Assembly: GCA_022574555.1 (NCBI GenBank)
Contig: JACZRV010000027.1
Coordinates: 1 to 36,689 of the forward strand
DNA: 36,689 nucleotides
Direction: 5' to 3'
DNA from: SAR324 cluster bacterium
GTDB taxonomy: Bacteria > SAR324 > JACQKK01
Position numbers and translations under genes: made by a program
The notes under the pieces: generated by a model
What the model was told of the DNA's origin: nothing
Database searches by the model: none
What the model saw: the letters and a program-made list of their open reading frames with translations, nothing else
In this document: positions 1-7,309 of the stretch, piece by piece
Position numbering within the stretch: position 1 is the first letter of the stretch
Layout: the number at the start of each line of letters is the position of its first letter

Positions 1-109
1 CCTGCACCCAGATGGTCATGGGCAGCCCGGTCCGCCGGGAGCACAAATTGGCCATCTCCCATTGCTCCTCGCTTTCGCCTGCGACGACGATGTTCTCGGC
101 CCTGGTCAT
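1..109 (-). CDS. Small conserved hypothetical protein, 3' part beyond window edge
   Basis: An ATG at 109 reading leftwards opens a frame that stays open to the window edge (36 residues visible). It begins MTRAENIVVAGESEEQWEMA and continues with NLCSRRTGLPMTIW. I recall short proteobacterial proteins of about 100 residues with this kind of start (an acidic SEE.W.MANLC stretch, then TGLPM.IW), but I know no function for them. Codon use and GC content match the GC-rich core genes and not the AT-rich cassette that follows. Because the 3' end is missing, the full length cannot be checked. The plus-strand reading frame over the same bases has no recognisable protein character and is taken as a shadow. 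Confidence 0.5.
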   Translation of the reverse strand, partial: MTRAENIVVAGESEEQWEMANLCSRRTGLPMTIWVQ

Positions 110-213
110 TGGTGACTCACTCGTGGGAATTCCGGGTTGCCGATCCACTGTAACGCGCCGATACGCATCACGCGAGTCGAACATAGCGCTCGACGACACT
201 GCCTCATCGGCAA

Positions 214-270
214 TCAGATGCGCACCATCGCCCCGCTGGCATAGGGGCTGGCCAGCACGTCGGGGATCAT
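214..270 (-). pseudogene. Possible PurB (adenylosuccinate lyase) N-terminal remnant
   Basis: An ATG at 270 on the minus strand encodes MIPDVLASPYASGAMVRI followed by a stop. This resembles the conserved N-terminus of one branch of adenylosuccinate lyases, where I.P.VLA.RYAS..MV.IWSPE is typical. The match ends exactly where IWSPE would follow, and no continuation is seen in other frames. It may be a gene start left behind by a deletion or by insertion of the adjacent AT-rich cassette, or a chance match over 18 residues. It is not expected to give a working enzyme. Confidence 0.3.
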
Positions 271-376
271 GGGGCGAGCAAAAGATGGCTATTGCAAAGG
301 ATATTTAGTATCGTTAAAAAATTGTTGCACTTTGCTGTAATTCGTTTATTTCAAAACTATTCCTTATAGCATACTT

Positions 377-1480
377 TCATTTGTTTTGGAGGTTTTCCGA
401 GGATTGATTTTGAAGATGTATCGATTGATAGACATATAATGGGTTTATTGTAATAAAACCCTGTGGGCCTCGACTGAGCGCAACAAACATATTTTTCATA
501 ATATCCATCCATTCGTAAAAATCATTGATATTCTTTTGCTGTTTCGTCTTTAATTTATCAGATATTTGTCTGAAATGATTAGTGATTTGAACAAGCGATT
601 CTTCTCCTTCGTTGAAAGACAATATCGTCCCTACAAAATTCAGAGGTAGCATTTTGTTGCCCTGGAATGTCGTTTTTAAATTTTCTTCTGTGATTCGCAA
701 ATTAATTGGGTCGAACCTCCCGACTGCTACTATGTTATCGCCAAGAATATTATTGATGCTAAACTCCAATTCTCGTGATTCATGAATATTCGCTGATTGA
801 ATTATCTCTCTTTCGATATTATCTATTAATGATCTAAATTCAGGACTATCTTGTCTTTTTAGCTGTTCGAATTGTTTCTTTAAATGATCAACTAGATAAT
901 TAGTTGTTACGTCGAAATTACGAAATGACAAATACCCAGTGATATTTACTAACAAATTCCGCTTAGATAATTTCTCTAGTTTCGATAAACTATCAATGAT
1001 CATAATACAATTTTCAATATCTTCCTCGACCTTATCAATCAGAAAATCGTCAATAATCGAATATGTTACGTTTATATCTTTATCTTCTTTGCGCGACTCA
1101 GATTTTTTCTTATTTTTTGATGCTACCTGGGCTACTTGGGTACTTGCGAATTGCCTTCCAGATGTAGAATGAAAAATTGAAGCGATCTGTTGTATGTCCA
1201 ATCCTCGATTGAGCTGACTGTAAAATGATTCTACCCTTCGTTTGTCTACATATATAAAGTCTTTTAGCTCTTCTTTAAGTTTTTGGCCGCCAGTGGATGG
1301 TCTAGTTTTACTAACATATCGATCGACATTCCTGTGTATAGTGCTTGTTTCCTCGATGATTTTTTTATTTGCTGAAATATATTTTTCTAGTCGAATTATT
1401 GTGAAATACAATATAGCAGATATCGCTATGAATAAAATCAATGGTGCAATTATATAAGGGTTATAGATTATATCGATCAT
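377..1480 (-). CDS. Membrane-anchored protein of unknown function in AT-rich cassette
   Basis: The product is 367 residues. Residues about 8-28 form one hydrophobic segment, followed by a charged, probably coiled region and then DFIYVDKRRVESFYSQLNRG near residues 75-94. The rest is a soluble, lysine- and glutamate-rich cytoplasmic domain with a helical stretch near residues 145-215. The FIY.D...V.S..SQL pattern is reminiscent of bacterial DUF6414-type proteins; this is memory, not a search. The ATG at 1480 has an AGAGG ribosome site 8 bases upstream, and the gene begins 11 bases after the stop of the four-helix membrane protein, so the two are probably cotranscribed. Base composition is far more AT-rich than all neighbours, a sign of transfer. 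Function unknown; a defence or stress role is only a guess. Confidence 0.75.
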   Translation of the reverse strand: MIDIIYNPYIIAPLILFIAISAILYFTIIRLEKYISANKKIIEETSTIHRNVDRYVSKTRPSTGGQKLKEELKDFIYVDKRRVESFYSQLNRGLDIQQIASIFHSTSGRQFASTQVAQVASKNKKKSESRKEDKDINVTYSIIDDFLIDKVEEDIENCIMIIDSLSKLEKLSKRNLLVNITGYLSFRNFDVTTNYLVDHLKKQFEQLKRQDSPEFRSLIDNIEREIIQSANIHESRELEFSINNILGDNIVAVGRFDPINLRITEENLKTTFQGNKMLPLNFVGTILSFNEGEESLVQITNHFRQISDKLKTKQQKNINDFYEWMDIMKNMFVALSRGPQGFITINPLYVYQSIHLQNQSSENLQNK

Positions 1481-1491
1481 CTCGGTAACCT

Positions 1492-1917
1492 CTAGGATAG
1501 CTGGCTACGTAATCGTAAAGATTTAGCGGATAATAACACGCAAGAGACTAATGTGATGCCAGCAATTAAAAGAAACCACAGTTGACTAACATCTTGCTGC
1601 GTCTCCAACGAATAGAATGCAAATAGGTCTGAGAATAGTAAAAGGAATATCCATAATGCGGTGATTAAACTTAAAATCTCGCGTAGTTTCTTGTCGTCAT
1701 AAATTGTTCTCAGATTTATCATTTCGATAATATCCAACGTACCCAATGTTACACAAGCAAAAAACAAACATGGTACCTGATTTAGAAAGTCCGACAATGG
1801 CACATTGTTGCTGATTGCGTAATGAATTCCCTTTCCAATAAAAGGTAAGGATGGAACAAAAACGCACAATATAACATTTGTGGCGATTCTGTATTGAATC
1901 ATATGGACAATCAGCAA
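1492..1917 (-). CDS. Small four-helix integral membrane protein, unknown function
   Basis: The frame encodes up to 141 residues with four hydrophobic segments at about residues 10-32, 46-66, 82-104 and 112-131. The loop between helices 2 and 3 is charged, and the C-terminus is short and basic. No catalytic motif was seen. The first codon at 1917 is TTG; the first ATG is at 1902, and neither has a clear ribosome site. A good sigma-70-like promoter overlaps this start, which adds doubt about the true N-terminus. It is the upstream partner of the membrane-anchored protein that follows and shares its very AT-rich composition. Small multi-helix proteins paired with a sensor-like protein occur as effectors in defence modules, but nothing here proves that. 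Confidence 0.65.
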   Translation of the reverse strand: MLIVHMIQYRIATNVILCVFVPSLPFIGKGIHYAISNNVPLSDFLNQVPCLFFACVTLGTLDIIEMINLRTIYDDKKLREILSLITALWIFLLLFSDLFAFYSLETQQDVSQLWFLLIAGITLVSCVLLSAKSLRLRSQLS

Positions 1918-1927
1918 ATAGAGTCAA
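1898..1927 (-). promoter_or_regulatory. Sigma-70-like promoter of the AT-rich cassette
   Basis: On the minus strand, TTGACT (1927-1922) and TATGAT (1903-1898) are separated by 18 bases, close to consensus. Transcription would start near 1891, inside the annotated start of the four-helix protein. Either the protein starts further downstream, or this match is fortuitous. Confidence 0.3.
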
Positions 1928-1954
1928 TTTATGAAGCTAAATAAGTTTACACTC

Positions 1955-3193
1955 TTACTCTTTATCTAACTTCTTGTCCAGCTTCTTCCTCTGCCTGTGG
2001 GCGGCCTTGAGGGGGAGGGCGTTGAGTCGGATGAAGCCGATGGCGTCGGTGGGGTCGTAGGCGCCCTGGTCGTCGTCCATGGAGGCTACGGCGGTGTCGT
2101 AGAGGCTATGGGGCGATTTGCGGCCGGTGACCTGGCAGTTGCCTTTGTAGAGCTCCAGCCGCACGGTGCCCGTGACGCCGCTCTGAGTCTCGCGCACCAT
2201 GGAAAGCAGGATGCGCATTTCCGGTGAGAACCAGAAACCGTTGTAGACCAGCCGGGCGAAGCGCGGCACGAGGGAATCCTTCAGGTTGATCACGTCCCGG
2301 TCCAGGGTGATGGATTCCATGGCGCGGTGGGCGATGTGGAGGATCGTCCCGCCGGGGGTCTCATAAATGCCGCGGGACTTCATGCCCACGAAGCGTGACT
2401 CCACCATATCGATGCGCCCGATGCCGTGGCGCCCGCCCGTGATGTTGAGCCGATCCAGCAGCATGGCGGGGGAGAGTATCTCGCCGTTGATGGCCACGGC
2501 GACGCCGTCCTCGAAACCGATCAGCAGTTCCTGGGACTCGTCCGGTGCCTCCCGGGGGGACCGGGTCATCTCGAACATTTCGGGCCGGGGCGCCTGCCAG
2601 GGGTCCTCCAGCATCCCCGCTTCGAAGCTGATGTGCATCAGGTTTTCGTCGCTGCTCCAGGGCTGCTGCAGAGTGGCCTTCACGGGGATTCCGGCCCGTT
2701 CCGCGTAGGCGATCAGCTCCTTGCGGCCGGGATATTTCTCGTAGAATTCGGGCATCTTCCACGGCGCGATCACGCGGATATCGGGATCGAGGGCCAAGTA
2801 ACCCAACTCGAAGCGCACCTGGTCGTTACCCTTCCCTGTGGCGCCGTGGGCCACGTAACGCGCGCCCTCCTCGGCGGCAAGCTCGATCTGAGCCTTGGCG
2901 ATGAGCGGCCGCGCCAGGGCTGTGCCCAGCAGGTAGGTGCCCTCGTAGAGCGCATTGAACTGGATGGCGGGCGTGACGTAATCCCGCACGAATTCCTCCC
3001 GCACGTCGCGGATCACCACCTTGGCGGCCCCGGCCTTTTCCCCTTTGCTGCGAATCTCGTCCAAGGGTTCCACCCGCTGGCCCAGATCCAGGCATAGGGC
3101 GACCACCTCGTACCCCTGCTGGGCGATCCAATGCACCAGCACCGAGGTATCCAGTCCACCCGAATAGGCTAAAATGACTTTTTCCTTGGGCAT
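1955..3193 (-). CDS. argG: Argininosuccinate synthase
   Basis: This cytoplasmic enzyme joins citrulline and aspartate with ATP to give argininosuccinate, the penultimate step of arginine synthesis. The 412 residues match the usual length of about 400. The N-terminal nucleotide-binding loop AYSGGLDTS lies at residues 9-17, and later motifs such as ATGKGNDQVRFE and ENLMHISFEAG are typical of the family. The C-terminus ends in a lysine-rich tail. The gene stands alone, 38 bases beyond the start of the AT-rich cassette and 217 bases from the glutaredoxin-thioredoxin reductase gene. The start codon has only a weak ribosome site but matches the family N-terminus well. Confidence 0.97.
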   Translation of the reverse strand: MPKEKVILAYSGGLDTSVLVHWIAQQGYEVVALCLDLGQRVEPLDEIRSKGEKAGAAKVVIRDVREEFVRDYVTPAIQFNALYEGTYLLGTALARPLIAKAQIELAAEEGARYVAHGATGKGNDQVRFELGYLALDPDIRVIAPWKMPEFYEKYPGRKELIAYAERAGIPVKATLQQPWSSDENLMHISFEAGMLEDPWQAPRPEMFEMTRSPREAPDESQELLIGFEDGVAVAINGEILSPAMLLDRLNITGGRHGIGRIDMVESRFVGMKSRGIYETPGGTILHIAHRAMESITLDRDVINLKDSLVPRFARLVYNGFWFSPEMRILLSMVRETQSGVTGTVRLELYKGNCQVTGRKSPHSLYDTAVASMDDDQGAYDPTDAIGFIRLNALPLKAAHRQRKKLDKKLDKE

Positions 3194-3410
3194 CGAAGAC
3201 CCGTCATTGTGGGATCGGGAAGGGGCCGCGTTCCCTTACAAGATGACATCTCGCCCCTGGCCACCATCCAGTCGAAATTCGGCGCCCGCACTGATCGCAG
3301 CATTCAGGATCGCCAAGGGGATTGGCTCACGGCGCTGACGAAGGATGATTTGTGGATGAGAACTTACGGCCCGGGCGCCATGAGCCCGCCCGGCGGAATT
3401 GGACGATGCG

Positions 3411-4622
3411 CTATTCGCGGGTTGCGAGCCAGCGCTCGGCGTCCATTGCGGCCATGCAGCCCGTGCCGGCTGCGGTGACAGCCTGGCGGTAGACGCGGTC
3501 CGCGGCGTCGCCGGCGGCGAAGACCCCTTCCTTGGAGGTGTATGTGGAATGGGGCTGCACCTTGAGGTAGCCCAATTCGTCCAAATCGAGTTGCCCATCG
3601 AAGATGCCGGTATTGGGATTATGTCCGATGGCGACGAATAGCCCTTCCACATCCAACGTGGATATTTTCCCGTTTTCGACATTCTTCAAGATGAGACCGG
3701 TGACCCCTTTTTCCTCATCGCCCAGAACCTCCTCGACTTCGGAATTCCAGACGAATTCGATCTTTTCGTTCTTAAAGGCGCGATCCTGCATGATCCTGCT
3801 GGCCCGCAGCTGGTCGCGCCGATGGACGACGGTGACCTTGGTGGCGAAATTGGTGAGGAAAATCGCTTCCTCCATGGCCGTGTCCCCCCCGCCGACCACA
3901 GCCAGGGGCTTGTCCCGGAAAAAGAATCCATCGCAGGTGGCGCACGCGGAAACCCCCCGGTTGCGCAGCCGCTGCTCCGAATCGATACCCATCCACTTAG
4001 CCGACGCGCCGGTGGAGACGATCAGCGCGTCGCAGGTGAGGGTCTCGCCCGATTCCAGATTCAGTGTGAATGGACTCTGGGAGAGGTCCACCGAGCGCAC
4101 GTTGCCGGTCTTGAACCGGGTGCCGAAACGCTCCGCCTGCTTGCGGAAGTCATCCATCATGGCGGGGCCCTGTACGCCGTCGGCATATCCCGGATAGTTT
4201 TCCACATCGGTCGTCGTGGTCAATTGCCCCCCAGGTTCGTTGCCCGCGACCAATACCGGTTCCAGATTGGCCCGGGCGGCATAGACCGCGGCGGTAAGAC
4301 CCGCCGGCCCCGAGCCCAGGATGATGACCCTGTGGTGTTCGGTTCGTGTGTCCACTGCGGATTCTCCTAATCCCAATATTTCGTCCAGTTGTCCCTGATG
4401 CTCCAGGGCGGCTATATCGTCGAAACCGCCCAGTCCTTGCCCGTTCACGAAAATCTGCGGCACGGTGCGCCGGCCGCCTGATTTTTCGAGCATCTCGGCG
4501 CGCAAATGGGGTTGGTCGTCCAGATTGATCTCGTGCCAGCTTACGCCCTTCGACCCCAGCAGGGACTTGGCCGAAACGCAATAGGGGCAATAGGTGGTGG
4601 TATACATGACGATTTCTGTCAT
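3411..4622 (-). CDS. trxB: Glutaredoxin-thioredoxin reductase fusion protein
   Basis: Residues 1-85 are a complete glutaredoxin 3-type domain with the CPYC redox centre (12-15) and the TVPQIF cis-proline motif (53-58). A short linker leads to a full thioredoxin reductase from about residue 96: FAD-binding GSGPAG (103-108), redox-active CATC (227-230), NADPH-binding GGGDTA (244-249) with HRRD (267-270), and the C-terminal GDAAD FAD motif. Stand-alone bacterial TrxB is about 320 residues, so the 403 residues equal both domains joined. An AGGAG site lies 10 bases before the ATG. The fusion suggests electrons pass from NADPH through the flavoprotein to the attached glutaredoxin, linking the thioredoxin and glutathione-type systems. 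No frameshift separates the domains. Confidence 0.95.
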   Translation of the reverse strand: MTEIVMYTTTYCPYCVSAKSLLGSKGVSWHEINLDDQPHLRAEMLEKSGGRRTVPQIFVNGQGLGGFDDIAALEHQGQLDEILGLGESAVDTRTEHHRVIILGSGPAGLTAAVYAARANLEPVLVAGNEPGGQLTTTTDVENYPGYADGVQGPAMMDDFRKQAERFGTRFKTGNVRSVDLSQSPFTLNLESGETLTCDALIVSTGASAKWMGIDSEQRLRNRGVSACATCDGFFFRDKPLAVVGGGDTAMEEAIFLTNFATKVTVVHRRDQLRASRIMQDRAFKNEKIEFVWNSEVEEVLGDEEKGVTGLILKNVENGKISTLDVEGLFVAIGHNPNTGIFDGQLDLDELGYLKVQPHSTYTSKEGVFAAGDAADRVYRQAVTAAGTGCMAAMDAERWLATRE

Positions 4623-4927
4623 GCCGGAATTTCTCCTTCCTGAGGATTTTGAACCGGACCCATATCCAAACCGGGAATCCTCACCGCATCAAGCCACGGA
4701 GCGCCGGATGCGGCTTTTCATCCCGGCTCGGGCGGGTCGCGTGCAATCCTGCCCCATCCACGCTTTTACCTCGGGCCAGGGATGCCGCTTAATCAATCAG
4801 TATACACTTGCGGTCGCCCAAGGTAAAGGAATGATCGTTCCGATATTATTACGATAATGGGTAAGGCTGGATCAGTGCCATAAGTTTTCATATTTTCGGT
4901 ATTCGTGGGGCGACGCCGTGTGCGGTA
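4623..4927. other. Intergenic region upstream of the Grx-TrxB gene
   Basis: This stretch of 305 bases carries the leader of the Grx-TrxB gene and the region beyond the end of coaA. The part at 4790-4865 is AT-rich. No convincing gene, terminator or repeat was seen. Confidence 0.5.
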
Positions 4928-5929
4928 TTACAGCTTGCGCAGGTAAATTCTTCTGACAGCGTGATCGTTGTCCTTGCTGAGCACCAGATCGGCTCTCCAC
5001 TTGGTGGGCAGGATATTTTCCACGAGATTGACCTCGTTGATATCGCTCCAGATGCGTGCCGCATAGTCCCGTACCTCCTCTTCGCTGAGCCGGGAAAAGC
5101 GATGAAAAAACGCCGTCGGATCGTTCGTGGCCAGATTGCGGAACGTCATGAACCGGTCGATGAACCACTCGCGAATCATTTTGGTCTCGGAATCGATGTA
5201 CAGGGTGAAATCGAAAAAATCCGAGACGAAGATGCGCGATTTGCGCCAGTTGGCGGCGGTTCCTGTTTGAAGGACGTTCAGACCTTCGATGATCAGAATA
5301 TCGGGCCGATCGACGGTGTCGAAGCGCCGGGGTACGATATCGTAGGAGTGGTGGGAATAGACCGGGATTTTCAAGCGCCGTCTGCCCGCCTTCACATCGG
5401 CGAGAAAACGAACCAGCCCTTGCACGTCAAAGCTTTCAGGAAACCCCTTGCGTGGCATCAGGCCGCGTTCTTCCAGCGTCCGGTTGGGGAAGAGCCAGCC
5501 GTCGGTGGTGACGAGCGCCACCCGGGGATGGTGGGGCCACCTGGAGAGCAGCGCCCGCAAGACACGGGCTGTGGTGCTCTTGCCGACCGCGACGCTCCCG
5601 GCCATCCCGATGACGTAGGGCGTCTTCACCGCCGGTTTGCCCAGAAATGTGGTGGCGGCCTGGTGCAGGTTCTGCGTGGCCCGGACGTAGAGATTGAGCA
5701 GCCGGGAGAGAGGGAGATAGATCTCCACCACCTCTTCGACGGAGACGGGTTCGTTTTGCCCGCTCAGCAGAGGCACCTCTGCCTCGTCGAGGGGCAGGGG
5801 CGTATCTGCCCGCAACCGGCTCCACTCCTGGCGGTCGAACTCCAAATAAGGGGAATGGGTGGCCTGTCGGCCATACTCCTCCACGCCATCCAGTGCGGGC
5901 ATCTTCTTTTGTGCGGGGGTTCTCGGCAT
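4928..5929 (-). CDS. coaA: Pantothenate kinase type I
   Basis: The enzyme phosphorylates pantothenate with ATP, the first and usually rate-limiting step of coenzyme A synthesis in the cytoplasm. The Walker A loop GSVAVGKST is at residues 111-119, preceded by PYVIGMA. Other prokaryotic-type signatures are VTTDGWLFPN, PESFDVQGLV and DILIIEGLNVLQ. At 333 residues it is slightly longer than the usual 310-320, mainly through an N-terminal extension; an alternative ATG at codon 10 would trim it. The ATG at 5929 lacks a clear ribosome site. It is probably transcribed on its own. The supply of CoA is relevant to the CoA-thioester pathway further along, but no linkage is implied. Confidence 0.96.
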   Translation of the reverse strand: MPRTPAQKKMPALDGVEEYGRQATHSPYLEFDRQEWSRLRADTPLPLDEAEVPLLSGQNEPVSVEEVVEIYLPLSRLLNLYVRATQNLHQAATTFLGKPAVKTPYVIGMAGSVAVGKSTTARVLRALLSRWPHHPRVALVTTDGWLFPNRTLEERGLMPRKGFPESFDVQGLVRFLADVKAGRRRLKIPVYSHHSYDIVPRRFDTVDRPDILIIEGLNVLQTGTAANWRKSRIFVSDFFDFTLYIDSETKMIREWFIDRFMTFRNLATNDPTAFFHRFSRLSEEEVRDYAARIWSDINEVNLVENILPTKWRADLVLSKDNDHAVRRIYLRKL

Positions 5930-6134
5930 GACTGGTATTGCAACGGAGGAAGCAGGCCGCCGATCCCAACCAGTCCATCCGGCTGGTCAGCGGTCGACGC
6001 CCCTAAGCCGACGCGACTCAGGGGCGCCGGCTTGGGGTCGCCGCGCTCGGATGCCTTTATAGGATGTTACGGAACGCGGGGCAAGACTTCCCGTGTCCGG
6101 AAAGCCAAATCCTGGCGCTATTCCCGGATGCGCG

Positions 6135-6611
6135 CTACTCGGCCAAAAGACCGGGCCAATTGGCATCGGCCTTGGTGATATAGCCCCGGATGTCTTCTTC
6201 CCATATTTTCTGTATGTGTAGAGTCACGTTCAGGTAGAGCTTGTTCCTGACGATCCTCCAGGCGACGGGATCGATATCCGCGGTCGTGTTTTGGCTGACG
6301 GCGTAAGCGCAATAGCCGCCGTATTGCGGAGCGTAATATTCCGGTTTGGATTTGAAAATCTCCAGATTCTTCTCACTGGCGAAGCGCCAGGTCGCACCCA
6401 TCCATTCGTATTCGTAGTCGCCGCTGCCTTCCACCGGCTTGCGCTCGAGGAAGTAGGCCACGGGATCGTAGCCGTCGATGGCCACGTTCCCGAAAAAGGT
6501 CGTGTTGATGGGATCCAACGCCATTGCGTTTTGAGCGAACACCAGCATGCCCACGGCCATAAGCAAAAGCGAAACAAATCCACCCCTAAAACGTGATCTG
6601 ATCTGATTCAT
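6135..6611 (-). CDS. Exported YHS-domain protein
   Basis: The 158-residue product has a signal peptide (basic RSRFRGG, hydrophobic core, cleavage near AMA-LDP) and then a YHS-type domain: GYDPVAYF, a middle stretch with YEWMGATWRFASEKN, and PQYGGYCAYAVS. YHS domains are thought to bind metal, and exported versions of this form are common but without a settled role. I chose the ATG at 6611 rather than the in-frame ATG at 6623 because a perfect GGAGG lies 5 bases before 6611, inside the longer reading. It is preceded by a 240-base intergenic stretch and seems monocistronic. Confidence 0.85.
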   Translation of the reverse strand: MNQIRSRFRGGFVSLLLMAVGMLVFAQNAMALDPINTTFFGNVAIDGYDPVAYFLERKPVEGSGDYEYEWMGATWRFASEKNLEIFKSKPEYYAPQYGGYCAYAVSQNTTADIDPVAWRIVRNKLYLNVTLHIQKIWEEDIRGYITKADANWPGLLAE

Positions 6612-6855
6612 GAATGCCTCCATCGTGGCGGAACACGGAGTGCCGGATACGCGATGCCAAATGTGACCTCAGCGCCCATCCCGACACGTGTAACGTCCGA
6701 TAATATTAATATTCAGACGACCTCGAACCCCAAGATCGTCAGCCGACCCTACGCCGCTTAATCCAGCACCGCATCTGCCGGACATTGAGCTTCCAAATTA
6801 TATCCCACCTTCGTCTGCCGGTCATCGTTTTCCGCAATCTGCCGATGAAGAAATA

Positions 6856-7143
6856 CTAACTCTCGTGACTTTGTACCGCTTCGCGATTGCCTTTTCGGCG
6901 GTCTTCGGCATGGGCAGCCATGGATGCCATCGCGGACGAATAGGTGGAGACGCAATAGGGTACGGTGAACGTGAGCAGAACCTGCACCCAGAACGATATG
7001 CCCAGACGAAGATCGACGATCTCCGGGGTGTGATTGAATACGGTCAGGATGGGTGTGATGACACAGGCGACCTTGACGGCCCTGATCACGGTGCTCTGCA
7101 TGAACGCGAATCGCAGAAATTGCCGTACCTTGCCCAAAACCAC
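6856..7143 (-). CDS. nrtS: NrtS-like small nitrate/nitrite transporter
   Basis: This 95-residue protein has two membrane segments, at about residues 18-37 and 49-70. The order VACVITPILTVFNH then LLTFTVPYCVSTYSSA fits the NrtS family of tiny nitrate/nitrite permeases (typical pattern: INHGD, then LTY.VPY.VSTYSA). The start is GTG at 7143; a later ATG (7101) would remove 14 residues and is less likely because the basic N-terminus is usual. A hydrophilic C-terminal tail of about 25 residues follows the last helix. It lies downstream of the acyl-CoA dehydrogenase with a 166-base gap, so it is probably a separate unit. Nitrate uptake would suit an organism degrading aromatics with nitrate, but this is inference. 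Confidence 0.7.
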   Translation of the reverse strand: MVLGKVRQFLRFAFMQSTVIRAVKVACVITPILTVFNHTPEIVDLRLGISFWVQVLLTFTVPYCVSTYSSAMASMAAHAEDRRKGNREAVQSHES

Positions 7144-7235
7144 ACCCCCGGTTTTTCCAACGGTTTATTGATTTACCGGGACCGGTGCCAGGCCCCGGCA
7201 TTTCACGACGGTTCCCTCCCCGTTCTCCAATACCA

Positions 7236-7286
7236 TTTCGCAGAATGCCGTTTCGTAGAATGCCGTTTCGTAGAATGCCGTTTCGT
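7236..7286. repeat. 15-bp tandem repeat, three copies
   Basis: The unit TTTCGTAGAATGCCG is present at 7236-7250 (one mismatch), 7251-7265 and 7266-7280, with a six-base partial fourth copy. It lies between nrtS and the acyl-CoA dehydrogenase stop codon. It shares period and partial consensus with arrays at 26.3 kb and inside ligA. Confidence 0.95.
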
Positions 7287-7309
7287 TCGCACTGCCGGCC
7301 CCATGCCTT

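Noticed and set aside
12..308. Plus-strand open frame of 98 codons at the window start
   Set aside because: Low-complexity composition, no ribosome site, and antisense to a better-looking minus-strand frame.
3371..3393. Terminator after the Grx-TrxB gene
   Set aside because: CCGGGCG and CGCCCGG could pair with a nine-base loop, but no T-run follows on the minus strand, so a Rho-independent terminator is not supported.
4961..6178. Plus-strand open frame of 405 codons across coaA
   Set aside because: Antisense to pantothenate kinase, without domain features. The coaA motifs are unambiguous.
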